Assembly: GCF_000429485.1 (NCBI RefSeq)
Contig: NZ_KE386910.1
Span: 62,001 to 126,000 of the forward strand
Source of the DNA: Aliagarivorans marinus DSM 23064
GTDB taxonomy: Bacteria; Pseudomonadota; Gammaproteobacteria; Enterobacterales; Celerinatantimonadaceae
Length of the DNA: 64,000 bases
Reading direction: 5' to 3'
The notes under the pieces: generated by a model
What the model was told of the DNA's origin: nothing
Seen by the model: only the letters and a program-made list of their open reading frames with translations
Database searches by the model: none
Translations under genes and position numbers: made by a program
In this document: one piece after another, positions 33,974-43,539 of the stretch
Position numbering within the stretch: the stretch's first letter is position 1
Layout: each line of letters begins with the position of its first letter

Positions 33974-34639
33974 TTAATCGTCGTTCATTACACCAAGGAT
34001 GTGCAACAAGTGAACGAAGATGTTGAACAGGTTTAGGTACATGCTAACAGTTGCTGCGATGTAGTTGGTCTCCTCACCGCGGAGGATGCGGCTGGTGTCA
34101 TATAGGATGAAACCAGAGAACAACATAACTACGGCGGCGCTGATAGCCAGGCTAGTTGCAGGCGTACCGAAGAAGATGTTCAGTACCATACAAATCAGCA
34201 ACACAATCAGGCCTGCGCCCAAGAAGCCACCCATAAAGCTCATGTTCTTCTTGGTAGTCAGTACATAGCCTGACATCGCAAAGAAGATAAGGCCGGTCAT
34301 GCCAAGTGCTTGCATAACAATCATTGGGCCTTGGTCCAAGCTCACATAGTAGGTGAGTGTTGGGCCAAGCGATGCGCCCATCAACGAGGTGAACACAAAG
34401 GTCCAAACGATACCCATTGAAGAGTTAATGCTGCGTGGCAAAACAAACCATACGATTACGATGGCGCCAATCATCATGCCCAAAGAAGCCATAGGTCCAA
34501 TGCCAATCGCCATAGCAAATAAGGCAGCCAAGGCACTGGTGAACAAGGTCATCGAGAGCAGGGCGTAGGTGTTACGAAGTACTTTGTTGGTTTCTAAGGC
34601 AGAAACCGCAGAGTACTTAATGGTGCTTGGTTGGTTCAT
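33974..34639 (-). CDS. yccA: Bax inhibitor-1 family protein YccA
   Basis: 221-aa inner-membrane protein with seven predicted helices. Typical sequences are LRNTYALLSMTLFTSALAAL at the start, GFILYDTSRILRGEETNYI (with the conserved Asp in YDTS) and YLNLFNIFVHLLHILGVMND at the end. In E. coli YccA is a substrate and modulator of the FtsH protease. It is divergent from ppaC. The terminator behind it separates it from yccS-tusE, though read-through is possible. Confidence 0.93.
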   Translation of the reverse strand: MNQPSTIKYSAVSALETNKVLRNTYALLSMTLFTSALAALFAMAIGIGPMASLGMMIGAIVIVWFVLPRSINSSMGIVWTFVFTSLMGASLGPTLTYYVSLDQGPMIVMQALGMTGLIFFAMSGYVLTTKKNMSFMGGFLGAGLIVLLICMVLNIFFGTPATSLAISAAVVMLFSGFILYDTSRILRGEETNYIAATVSMYLNLFNIFVHLLHILGVMNDD

Positions 34640-34882
34640 GTCATGACTCCGTAATTCAAATCAAACCACTCGGGCAAGAGTTCGCCCTAGTATAACGGCA
34701 AAAATCCCAAAAAGATCAAAGATCAAGGTCAAATAATTGAGTAAAACACTCAGGTTATTAGCAAACCTTTAACATTTTATGCCGTTTTTACAGCCTAATA
34801 TCAAGGTCTAGTTGAACTCAAAGGCGCTGCGCCCTATCATCGCCAGACAGTTACCGTTATACAACTTAGAGTGGATATTTAG

Positions 34883-35800
34883 ATGTTAGTTCTCGGACAC
34901 ACCAATCCCGATTGCGACAGTATCGCTGGTGCTATCTCACTGGCAGAGCTTTTAACCAAGAAAGGTACCCCGGCTACCGCGATTGCCCAAGGCACACCGA
35001 ATCCAGAAGCTCAGTTCCTGTTAGACAAGATCGGCTTTGATGCCCCGGAAGTGCGCACCGAAATCGCGGGTGAAGAAGTTTGGCTTATCGATTACTCAGA
35101 TTGGGGCCAGGCGCCAAAAGATGCCAAACAAGCCACCATTCGTGGCATCGTTGATCACCATAAACTCGGTGATATCACCACCGCTGAACCGCTAGAGTGC
35201 TGGATCCGCCCAGTTGGCTGCAGCTGTACCATTGTCTACAGCATGTACAAAGCAGCAGGCATTACCCCAAGTAAAGAAGCCGCTACCCTAATGCTGGGCG
35301 CCATTCTTAGCGATACCGTGAAGTTTAATTCGCCTACTTTTGTAGAAGAAGACCGCACTGCGGCAATGGCGTTGGCCGAGCTGGCGGGCGTTAGCGATGT
35401 TGAAGCCTTCGCCGACGAGCAGTTTGCGGCTAAATCCGATGTAAGCAAGGTACCTGCCGATGAGCTGGTGCTGCGTGATCAAAAAGTCTACGAGATCGGC
35501 GGCAAGCAATTCGCTATCGCTCAGCTTGAGCTGACTTCTCTGGACCCGGTACTGGCCCGTGAAGAAGAGCTGCAAACCGCGCTACAAAGCCTGAAAGACA
35601 ACGAAGGCTACCACACTGCGCTGGTGATTCTGACTGACATCAACGCCTTAACCTCAAAAGGCCTGATCTGCAGTGAAGAAGCCGAGCTGGTAACCGAAAC
35701 ACTAGGCGGCAGCTTCGAAGGTCAAATGATCGACCTGCCAGGCGTCGTAAGCCGTAAGAAGCAGGTGATGCCACCGCTGCAGAACCGTTTCGACGTATAA
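34883..35800 (+). CDS. ppaC: Manganese-dependent inorganic pyrophosphatase (family II)
   Basis: 305-aa DHH-family enzyme that hydrolyses pyrophosphate to phosphate in the cytoplasm. Metal ligands are visible: GHTNPDCDS (His6, Asp10, Asp12), Asp70 in LIDYSDWGQ, and DHH at 91-93. The C-terminal DHHA2 domain ends with SRKKQVMPPL, containing the SRKKQ substrate-binding motif. Length is normal (about 305-310). AGAGTGG precedes the ATG. It is monocistronic, ending in a terminator. Confidence 0.96.
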   Translation: MLVLGHTNPDCDSIAGAISLAELLTKKGTPATAIAQGTPNPEAQFLLDKIGFDAPEVRTEIAGEEVWLIDYSDWGQAPKDAKQATIRGIVDHHKLGDITTAEPLECWIRPVGCSCTIVYSMYKAAGITPSKEAATLMLGAILSDTVKFNSPTFVEEDRTAAMALAELAGVSDVEAFADEQFAAKSDVSKVPADELVLRDQKVYEIGGKQFAIAQLELTSLDPVLAREEELQTALQSLKDNEGYHTALVILTDINALTSKGLICSEEAELVTETLGGSFEGQMIDLPGVVSRKKQVMPPLQNRFDV

Positions 35801-35815
35801 GCGACTGGGTTTTGA

Positions 35816-35842
35816 TGAGCCGGGCATTTGCCCGGCTTTTTT
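35816..35842 (+). terminator. Intrinsic terminator after ppaC
   Basis: AGCCGGGC (35818-35825), loop ATTT, GCCCGGCT (35830-35837), then a T run. Confidence 0.93.
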
Positions 35843-35891
35843 CTGTCTGAACGCCGTAAAATGACTTACCAATGAGTAAAACTTTCGTCAT

Positions 35892-36264
35892 TTAATTACT
35901 TACGTGTTGTTGGCACTAGTTAAGTAGTGAAGATGATGCATCAATTTGCAAAAATACTGAGATATTAGGCATATATGGTCAATATTTCGCATAACCACAG
36001 TTAATTATTTAACTAAATTATCTGTCAAGTGTGAAATTTACTTTCGACCTGTGGTAAGGTGTCCTTTCGGTCTGCCGAAAAAGCGACAAAGCTTCTGCTG
36101 GTAGATACTGGAAAATCAAGGGAAAGCAGAGTATTCGACTAACAATCTGCGGTAATGCCACCATTAATAAAGGTGGTCACTCCCAGCGAGAACTAAACGT
36201 GCTTTGGGATGAATAGCACTAGCGGTTAGGAACGCCCAAAGTAGCAGTAAATAGGAATTACTGG
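35892..36264 (+). promoter_or_regulatory. Upstream region and probable structured leader of gltB
   Basis: 373 bases before gltB with no gene. The first part (to about 36040) is AT-rich and likely carries the promoter. The following 200 bases contain several stems in a row: TTTCGG/CCGAAA at 36065-36080, TCTGCT/AGCAGA at 36094-36130, CCACC/GGTGG at 36158-36176, and CTTTGGG/CCCAAAG at 36202-36241. AGTAA/TTACT near 36246-36262 flanks the ribosome binding site TAGGAA. Such a series suggests a folded 5' leader, but it matches no riboswitch class I recognise. Confidence 0.45.
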
Positions 36265-39200
36265 ATGACAAACACAACTCAACACCATCAGGGCCTGTAC
36301 AGGCCAGACTTCGAGCACGATAGCTGCGGCATCGGCTTTGTTGCGCACCTGAAAGGGCGCAAGAGCCATGATGTAATTGAAAATGCCCTGACTATGCTCA
36401 CCTGCATGGAACACCGGGGTGGAACCGGTTGCGACGTCGACAGCGGCGACGGCGCGGGTATTCTGATCCAACTTCCTCATGAATTCTTTAAAGAAGAAAC
36501 CAGCAAGAATGGCATTAACCTGCCACAGCCCGGCGACTACGGCGTGGGGATGGTGTTCTTCCCAAGCGACGCGTCACTACGTGATGAGTGTCGCTCGATT
36601 CTGAACCGCAACATTGAAAAGCTTGGGCTTAAACTGCTGGGCTACCGTTTGGTACCAAAAGACAACAGCAGCTTGGGTCAAGCCTCACTGGATAACGAGC
36701 CACAAATCGAGCAGGTGTTTATTGCCAAACCCGCTAACCTTGAACAGCAAGTGTTCGAGCGTAAGCTGTTTGTACTGCGCAAATACACCCTGCATTTGGC
36801 CGATGCCACCGTTAGCGGCGTTGACGAAGATTTCTATATCTCCTCTATGTCATCGCGCACCATCGTATATAAAGGTCAGCTAACTACCGCGCAGGTACGT
36901 AAGTACTACTTGGATCTGCAAGAAGAGCGGGTCGTGTCAGCGATTGCGATGTTCCACTCGCGTTTCTCTACCAACACTTTCCCAGCTTGGCGTTTGGCTC
37001 AGCCATTCCGCTACATTGCCCACAACGGTGAAATTAACACCGTAAAAGGCAACGTAAACTGGATGCGTGCCCGCGAAGCGCTGTTTGCCAACATCAACTT
37101 CTCTAAAGAAGAGTTGGAGATGATCTACCCAGTGTGCGACCTGTCGCGCTCTGACTCGGCCAACCTCGACATGTGTGTTGAGCTGTTGGTAATGAGCGGT
37201 CGCCCGCTAGAGCAGGTGATGATGATGGTTGTGCCAGAAGCTTGGCAAACCCAGGACGACATGGACCCGGTTAAGCGCGCATTCTACGAGTACTACTCGT
37301 GCGTAATGGAGCCATGGGATGGCCCTGCTTCTATCTCATTCACCGACGGCAAAAAGATTGGCGCCACCCTAGACCGTAACGGTCTGCGTCCTTCGCGCTA
37401 CTTGGTAACCGACGATGGCTTGGTGGTAATGGGCTCGGAGACCGGCGCCCTGGTCGTTGACCAAAGCAAAGTGGTACAGAAGGGCCGCTTGCAGCCCGGT
37501 AAGATCTTCATTGCCGATCTAGAAGAAGGTCGCATCATCGCCGATGACGAAGTGAAGCATCGCGTATGTTCAAGCCAGCCTTATGGCGATTGGGTCGAGA
37601 ACAACAAGATTGTTTTGGACGAGCTGCCACTGCCTACCGGTAACGACCGTTTCGCCACCCAACATAGCTTGGAGAAGCGCCAAAAGGCCTTCGGTTACAG
37701 CCAAGAAGACATTAATGCCATCCTTAAGCCGATGGTAAATGGCGGTAAAGAGCCGCTGGGCGCAATGGGTACCGATACGCCATTGGCGATTCTGTCTCAG
37801 CAGAACCCGCACCTCAGCCACTACTTTAAGCAGTTGTTTGCCCAGGTAACCAACCCGCCAATCGACCCTATCCGTGAAGAGATGGTGATGTCGCTGCGCA
37901 CTTACGTGGGCGCCGACTTGAACCTGCTTGAAGAGACCGCGCTGCATTGTCGAAAGGTAGAGATCAAACAGCCGTTGCTGACCAACGAACAGTTGGCCAA
38001 ACTGCGCCATGTGGATCAAAACCACTTCCAGGCTGCCACTATCCACACCACCTTCCAGGCCAATGGCAAAGAAGGCGAGTTGGAGAAGGCGCTAGAGCGT
38101 ATCTGTCGTCACGCCAAAGATTACATCGAAGATGGTTTCTCGATCATCATCCTGAGTGACCGCAAGGTCGATAGTGATCACGCTGCAATTCCGTCAGTAC
38201 TGGCTACAGCGGCGGTTCACCACTACCTGATCCGCGAAGGTATCCGTGCGCAAGCTGATATCATCGTTGAGTCTGGCGATATCCGCGAAACTCATCACTT
38301 TGCCACCGTTTTGGGCTTTGGTGCAGCCGCGGTTAACCCGTACTTGGCCATCGAAACCCTGTTCGACATGCGCGACCAAGGTATCTTGAGCACTGATCTG
38401 AGCAATGATCAGGTGATCGCCAAGTACACCAAAGGCATTGGCAGCGGTCTGTTGAAGATTTTCTCGAAGATGGGTATCTCAACCCTGCAATCCTACCAAG
38501 GTGCGCAGATCTTCGAAGCGCTGGGTATCAACCAAGAAGTGGTTGATAAATACTTCACCGGCACCGTAAGCCGTGTAGAAGGCTTGAGCCTGAATGACAT
38601 CGCTGGCGAAGCACTGGCTCGTCACCGTGAAGGCTTCCCAACCGACGACAACCCATTCGGTGATTTGCTGCTTAAATCTGGCGGCGAATATGCATGGCGT
38701 AAAGATGGTGAGCGTCACTTGTTCAACCCGAACACCATTCGTTTGCTGCAACACGCCAGTAGCACCAATAACTACGATGTGTTCAAAGACTATGCACGTC
38801 ACGTTGATAACCAAGCTAAAGAGTCATACACCCTGCGTGGCTTGCTGAAGTTTAACTCCGATCGCCCAAGTATTCCGCTGAGCGAAGTGGAGTCTGCCGA
38901 TGATATCATGAAGCGTTTCGCTACCGGTGCGATGAGCTTCGGCTCGATCTCTTGGGAAGCGCACACCACCTTGGCGATTGCGATGAACCGCATTGGCGGT
39001 AAGTCCAACTCGGGTGAGGGCGGTGAGGATCCAATCCGTTTCGAGAAGATGGAAAATGGCGACTCGATGCTGTCCAAGATCAAGCAGGTTGCCTCTGGTC
39101 GATTCGGTGTAACCAGCCACTACTTGGCCAACGCCGAAGAGCTGCAGATTAAGATGGCCCAGGGTGCTAAGCCCGGTGAAGGTGGTCAGTTGCCGGGCGA

Positions 39201-40902
39201 TAAAGTAGATGCATGGATCGGTAAGACCCGTGGTTCTACTCCGGGTGTAGGCCTGATTTCGCCACCGCCACACCACGATATCTACTCGATTGAAGATTTG
39301 GCGCAGCTTATTTATGACCTGAAGAACGCTAACCGCGAAGCGCGTATCAACGTGAAGTTGGTATCTGAGGCGGGCGTTGGCACCATCGCATCGGGCGTAT
39401 GTAAGGGCTATGCCGACGTGGTACTGATTGCTGGCCACGATGGTGGTACCGGTGCATCGCCACTGAGTTCGATTAAGCACGCGGGTCTGCCGTGGGAGCT
39501 GGGGCTGGCTGAAACTAACCAAACCCTGATTAAGAACCGCCTGCGCTCGCGTATCGTGGTTCAGGCCGACGGTCAGATGAAGACCCCGCGCGACCTTGCT
39601 ATCGCAACCTTGCTGGGTGCGGAAGAGTGGGGCGTAGCAACCGCTGCCTTGGTGGTAGAAGGTTGTACCATGATGCGTAAGTGTCACTTGAACACCTGTC
39701 CTGTGGGTATCGCAACGCAAGACCGCCGTTTGCGTGAGCGTTACAAAGGTCAGGTAGACCACGTGGTGAACTTCTTTACCATGCTGGCTGAAGGCCTGCG
39801 TGAGATTATGGCTGAGCTGGGCTTCCGTAGCATCAATGAGATGGTCGGTCAGGTTCAGTGTCTGTCACCACGTGAAGATCTGGAAACCGCTAAGCAGAAG
39901 AGCGTGAACCTATCACCAATCCTGTTCAAGGAACCTCTGGGCGAGGGCGAAACCAACTATTGTAGTGGCGAGCAGCAACATTTGATCCACGACATCGTGG
40001 ACCGTCAGCTAATCAAAGATGCCAGCGAAGCCCTCGAGTCGGCCAAGCCGGTATCGCTGAGCTATGACATCATCAACACTAACCGAAGCGTTGGTACCAT
40101 GGTGTCGAACGAAGTATCCAAGCGCTACGGCGCAGAAGGTCTGGCCGAAGACACCATCAAAGTGAAGTTCGATGGTAGTGCCGGTCAAAGCTTCGCAGCT
40201 TTCGCCGCCAAGGGCGTGAGCTTCGAGCTGGAAGGCGATGCCAACGACTACTTCGGTAAAGGACTGTCCGGTGCCAAGCTGGTGGTTTACCCAGCTAAAC
40301 AAGCGCCATTCGCCGCGCGCGATAACATCATCATTGGTAACGTGGCCTTCTTTGGCGGCACCTCTGGTGAAGCCTTTATTCGCGGTATAGCGGGTGAGCG
40401 TTTCTGTGTACGTAACTCCGGTGTGACCGCGGTTGTTGAGGGCGTGGGCGACCACGGCTGTGAATACATGACCGGTGGTAAAGCCGTCATCTTGGGTGAG
40501 ACCGGCCGTAACTTCGCTGCCGGTATGTCGGGCGGTGTGGCTTATGTACTGGATCGCAGCGGCAAGTTCGCTGAGCGTTGCAACATGGAGATGGTGCGCC
40601 TATCTGGCATCGACGATGAGCAGGAAGCCTCAGAGCTGAAAGCGCTTATCGAGAAACACTATCAGAACACCGAATCTGACGTGGCTAAAGAGCTGTTGGA
40701 CGATTGGCAGGTAGCGGTTAAGCAGTTCGTACGTGTTATGCCGACTGACTACGAGCGCATGCAGGGTTACATGAAGCAAGCGCGTGAGTCTGGTCAGTAC
40801 GACAACGACTACGATATTGCGGTAGCGGCATTTGATATGCACCTTGCCAAAGTCAACGAAGCGAAAGAAGCGGCCAAAGCTGCCAAGCCAGCGACAGTTT
40901 AG
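36265..40902 (+). CDS. gltB: Glutamate synthase (NADPH) large subunit
   Basis: 1545-aa ferredoxin-like/NADPH glutamate synthase alpha chain. A 20-residue propeptide precedes Cys21 (EHDSCGIGFVAHL), the nucleophile that becomes N-terminal after cleavage and releases ammonia from glutamine. Then come the glutaminase domain, the central domain, the FMN-binding synthase domain (AMSFGSISWEAHTTLA ... GEGGEDP) with Cys ligands of the 3Fe-4S cluster (CTMMRKCHLNTCPVG), and the C-terminal beta-helix domain with GGVAYVLD. It converts 2-oxoglutarate and glutamine to two glutamates. It lies 9 bases before gltD, forming gltBD. The long upstream leader is described separately. Confidence 0.97.
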   Translation: MTNTTQHHQGLYRPDFEHDSCGIGFVAHLKGRKSHDVIENALTMLTCMEHRGGTGCDVDSGDGAGILIQLPHEFFKEETSKNGINLPQPGDYGVGMVFFPSDASLRDECRSILNRNIEKLGLKLLGYRLVPKDNSSLGQASLDNEPQIEQVFIAKPANLEQQVFERKLFVLRKYTLHLADATVSGVDEDFYISSMSSRTIVYKGQLTTAQVRKYYLDLQEERVVSAIAMFHSRFSTNTFPAWRLAQPFRYIAHNGEINTVKGNVNWMRAREALFANINFSKEELEMIYPVCDLSRSDSANLDMCVELLVMSGRPLEQVMMMVVPEAWQTQDDMDPVKRAFYEYYSCVMEPWDGPASISFTDGKKIGATLDRNGLRPSRYLVTDDGLVVMGSETGALVVDQSKVVQKGRLQPGKIFIADLEEGRIIADDEVKHRVCSSQPYGDWVENNKIVLDELPLPTGNDRFATQHSLEKRQKAFGYSQEDINAILKPMVNGGKEPLGAMGTDTPLAILSQQNPHLSHYFKQLFAQVTNPPIDPIREEMVMSLRTYVGADLNLLEETALHCRKVEIKQPLLTNEQLAKLRHVDQNHFQAATIHTTFQANGKEGELEKALERICRHAKDYIEDGFSIIILSDRKVDSDHAAIPSVLATAAVHHYLIREGIRAQADIIVESGDIRETHHFATVLGFGAAAVNPYLAIETLFDMRDQGILSTDLSNDQVIAKYTKGIGSGLLKIFSKMGISTLQSYQGAQIFEALGINQEVVDKYFTGTVSRVEGLSLNDIAGEALARHREGFPTDDNPFGDLLLKSGGEYAWRKDGERHLFNPNTIRLLQHASSTNNYDVFKDYARHVDNQAKESYTLRGLLKFNSDRPSIPLSEVESADDIMKRFATGAMSFGSISWEAHTTLAIAMNRIGGKSNSGEGGEDPIRFEKMENGDSMLSKIKQVASGRFGVTSHYLANAEELQIKMAQGAKPGEGGQLPGDKVDAWIGKTRGSTPGVGLISPPPHHDIYSIEDLAQLIYDLKNANREARINVKLVSEAGVGTIASGVCKGYADVVLIAGHDGGTGASPLSSIKHAGLPWELGLAETNQTLIKNRLRSRIVVQADGQMKTPRDLAIATLLGAEEWGVATAALVVEGCTMMRKCHLNTCPVGIATQDRRLRERYKGQVDHVVNFFTMLAEGLREIMAELGFRSINEMVGQVQCLSPREDLETAKQKSVNLSPILFKEPLGEGETNYCSGEQQHLIHDIVDRQLIKDASEALESAKPVSLSYDIINTNRSVGTMVSNEVSKRYGAEGLAEDTIKVKFDGSAGQSFAAFAAKGVSFELEGDANDYFGKGLSGAKLVVYPAKQAPFAARDNIIIGNVAFFGGTSGEAFIRGIAGERFCVRNSGVTAVVEGVGDHGCEYMTGGKAVILGETGRNFAAGMSGGVAYVLDRSGKFAERCNMEMVRLSGIDDEQEASELKALIEKHYQNTESDVAKELLDDWQVAVKQFVRVMPTDYERMQGYMKQARESGQYDNDYDIAVAAFDMHLAKVNEAKEAAKAAKPATV

Positions 40903-40911
40903 GAGAGAGAA

Positions 40912-42402
40912 ATGGCTAATCCAACTGGATTTTTAGAGATAGAAAGGAAGCTGGCTGCGGACCGAGATCCGGCTGAGCGTCTAATTGATTGGCTAGAAGT
41001 AAAAAGCCCAATGAGTGAACAGGCTACCAAGGACCAAGCATCACGCTGCATGGACTGTGGTATCCCGTTCTGTCACTCCGGCGACTCATCGGTCGCCCCT
41101 CGGGTAGCCGGTTGTCCGATTAACAACCTGATCCCTGAGTGGAATGACTTGGTGTATCGCGGCCGCTGGCAAGACGCCATCGACCGTCTGCACAAGACCA
41201 ATAACTTCCCAGAGTTCACCGGCCGGGTTTGTCCTGCGCCGTGTGAAGACTCGTGTGTTCTGGGGATTAATGCGCCACCGGTGGCCATCAAGAATCAGGA
41301 GTACAACATCATCGAGCGTGCCTTTAAAGAGGGCTGGGTGAAGGCTAATCCGCCGAAAACCCGCACCGGTAAAAAGGTCGCCGTTGTCGGTTCAGGCCCT
41401 GCCGGTCTGGCCGCGGCTGCGCAGCTTAACTCTGCCGGCCACAAGGTTACGGTATACGAGCGTGCCGACCGTATCGGTGGCCTGCTGATGTACGGTATTC
41501 CGAACATGAAGCTGCAGAAAGAGATCGTTGAGCGCCGTATCGACCTGATGCGCGAAGAGGGCATTGAGTTCAAGACTGGCGTGGAAGTGGGTAAAGACAT
41601 CCCAGTAACGCGCCTAAACGATGACTATGATGCGCTGCTAATTGCGACCGGTGCAACTGTGCCGCGCGATCTACCAGTAGAAGGCCGCCAGCTTGAAGGC
41701 GTGCACTTCGCCATGGAGTTCTTGGGCAAAAACACCAAGAGCTTACTGGACAGCAACCTGGAAGATGGCAACTACATCAGTGCAAAAGACAAGCATGTTG
41801 TGGTTATCGGTGGTGGTGATACTGGCACCGACTGTGTGGGCACCTCGCTGCGCCACAAGTGTGCTCAGGTAACACAGCTTGAGATCATGCCTCAGCCGCC
41901 AGAAGAGCGTGCAGCTGACAACCCATGGCCTGAGTTCAAGCGCACCCTTAAGCGTGACTACGGTCAAGACGAAGCCATCGCTATTCAGGGTGAAGACCCA
42001 CGTCGTTACCTGGTGATGACGCAAAAACTGGAAGGCAACGAGCAAGGCCAAGTGACTGCCGTTCACACCGTGAAAATCGAGTGGGCCAAGAATGCTTCAG
42101 GTCAAATGGTGCCTCAGCCAGTACCGGGCAGCGAAGAAGTCATCAAGGCAGACTTGGTATTGCTGGCAATGGGCTTCTTAGGTCCAGAGGCAGCAATCAT
42201 CGACGAGCTGGGTGTAGAGAAAGATGCACGCAGCAACGCGAAAGCTGAATACGGTGAGTACGCCACTAGCACGAAAGGTGTGTTTGCTGCGGGCGATGCC
42301 CGTCGTGGACAGAGCCTGATCGTGTGGGCTATCAACGAAGGCCGTGGTGCTGCACAAGCCATCGACACCTTCTTGATGGGTAAGAGCTACCTGCCTCGCT
42401 AA
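40912..42402 (+). CDS. gltD: Glutamate synthase (NADPH) small subunit
   Basis: 496-aa beta chain. The N-terminal cysteine-rich region ([12 protein letters not shown] ... [12 protein letters not shown] ... [14 protein letters not shown]) binds two 4Fe-4S clusters. The FAD-binding motif is [14 protein letters not shown] and the NADPH-binding motif [15 protein letters not shown]. The C-terminal FAD-contact region reads [19 protein letters not shown]. It passes electrons from NADPH to GltB. AGGAGAGAA precedes the ATG, and a terminator follows. Confidence 0.97.
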   Translation: MANPTGFLEIERKLAADRDPAERLIDWLEVKSPMSEQATKDQASRCMDCGIPFCHSGDSSVAPRVAGCPINNLIPEWNDLVYRGRWQDAIDRLHKTNNFPEFTGRVCPAPCEDSCVLGINAPPVAIKNQEYNIIERAFKEGWVKANPPKTRTGKKVAVVGSGPAGLAAAAQLNSAGHKVTVYERADRIGGLLMYGIPNMKLQKEIVERRIDLMREEGIEFKTGVEVGKDIPVTRLNDDYDALLIATGATVPRDLPVEGRQLEGVHFAMEFLGKNTKSLLDSNLEDGNYISAKDKHVVVIGGGDTGTDCVGTSLRHKCAQVTQLEIMPQPPEERAADNPWPEFKRTLKRDYGQDEAIAIQGEDPRRYLVMTQKLEGNEQGQVTAVHTVKIEWAKNASGQMVPQPVPGSEEVIKADLVLLAMGFLGPEAAIIDELGVEKDARSNAKAEYGEYATSTKGVFAAGDARRGQSLIVWAINEGRGAAQAIDTFLMGKSYLPR

Positions 42403-42421
42403 GCGAAACGTTTGTTGAAAT

Positions 42422-42450
42422 AAAAGGGCTCGCTACGGCGGGCCCTTTTT
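42422..42450 (+). terminator. Intrinsic terminator after gltD
   Basis: AAAAGGGC (42422-42429) pairs with GCCCTTTT (42442-42449), with a partly paired loop, followed by T. Confidence 0.88.
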
Positions 42451-42596
42451 GTATTTGCTTAACGGGCAACTTGCTTAACCAAGCACTAGAGCACTGAAAA
42501 CACACAGATTGATCGGCAAATAAGCAAACAACACAGTTTAGCGATTTAACTGTTTACAAGCAGCAAATCGCTCAGTATTATGCGCCCGTCTTCTGC

Positions 42597-42687
42597 GGAG
42601 GGGTGGCAGAGTGGTCGAATGCACCGGTCTTGAAAACCGGCGTGGGTTAATAGCTCACCGAGAGTTCAAATCTCTCCCCCTCCGCCA
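42597..42687 (+). tRNA. tRNA-Ser (anticodon TGA)
   Basis: 91 bases with encoded CCA. Acceptor GGAGGGG pairs with CCCCTCC; the anticodon loop is CTTGAAA with TGA; there is a long variable arm, and T loop GTTCAAATC. The start is at G42597 and a terminator follows directly. Confidence 0.97.
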
Positions 42688-42693
42688 TCTGCT

Positions 42694-42720
42694 AAACCGA
42701 GCTTCTAGCTCGGTTTTTTT
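42694..42720 (+). terminator. Intrinsic terminator after tRNA-Ser
   Basis: AAACCGAGC (42694-42702), loop TTCTA, GCTCGGTTT (42708-42716), then T residues. Confidence 0.92.
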
Positions 42721-42894
42721 ATGTCTTGTTTTTGCCTGCGTTGGTAGGTACTTCGCTTTTAGACTCTTTTCCTACTAATTCGACTAACATTATCAGTGGT
42801 AAATACTTTTCTTTTTTATATCGTTGGGATATAAAGTTTTCTGGTTGCGCAACTGCTCAACTAACGATGTTTCCAACAGCCTGGAGTATACCCT

Positions 42895-43539
42895 TTGATT
42901 AATGTCTTTCTGGTTGATGACCATGAGCTTGTTCGTAAAGGAATTCGACGCATATTAGAGGACGTAAGAGGCTTTAAAGTTATCGGTGAAGCACAGAGTG
43001 GCGAAGAAGCGGTGCAATGGTGTCGTCAGAACCAAGCCAGCGTCATTCTGATGGATATGAACATGCCCGGTATTGGTGGGGTAGAAGCCACCCGCAAGAT
43101 CCTGCGCTATAACCCTGATGCCAAAATCATTGTACTCACCGTACATACCGAGAACCCATTCCCCGCCAAGGTAATGCAGGCCGGCGCCTGTGGCTACCTG
43201 ACCAAGAGCGCGGCACCTGAAGAGATGCTCAACGCCATCCGGGCAGTTAATGCCGGTCAGCGTTATCTCTCGCCAGAGATCGCTCAGCAGATGGCGCTTA
43301 GCCAGTTTAGCTCGCCGGGAGAGAACCCTTTCGACGCGCTGTCTGAGCGAGAGCTGCAAATCATGCTGATGATCACACGGGGTGAGAAGGTTAACGACAT
43401 CTCAGAGCAGCTTAGCCTGAGCCCGAAAACCGTTAACTCCTACCGTTATCGCCTGTTCGAAAAGCTCAGTATTAAAGGTGACGTAGAGCTAACCCATTTG
43501 GCGATCCGCCACGGAATGATCGATTCCGAAAAACTGTAA
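42895..43539 (+). CDS. uvrY: Response regulator UvrY (GacA)
   Basis: 214-aa two-component regulator of the BarA/UvrY (GacS/GacA) system. The receiver domain has VDDH at 8-10 and the phosphoacceptor Asp54 in ILMDMNMPG, with Lys in [10 protein letters not shown]; the C-terminal LuxR-type HTH is [20 protein letters not shown] ... [19 protein letters not shown]. It activates CsrA-antagonising small RNAs. The start codon is TTG at 42895, supported by GGAG upstream and by the family start [13 protein letters not shown]. Its stop overlaps the uvrC start by one base (TAATG). Confidence 0.96.
   Translation: MINVFLVDDHELVRKGIRRILEDVRGFKVIGEAQSGEEAVQWCRQNQASVILMDMNMPGIGGVEATRKILRYNPDAKIIVLTVHTENPFPAKVMQAGACGYLTKSAAPEEMLNAIRAVNAGQRYLSPEIAQQMALSQFSSPGENPFDALSERELQIMLMITRGEKVNDISEQLSLSPKTVNSYRYRLFEKLSIKGDVELTHLAIRHGMIDSEKL

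Noticed and set aside
38824..39762. Long antisense open frame of 312 codons inside gltB
   Set aside because: It lies wholly opposite a highly conserved gene; its length follows from codon bias on the coding strand, and it has no recognisable domain or ribosome binding site.
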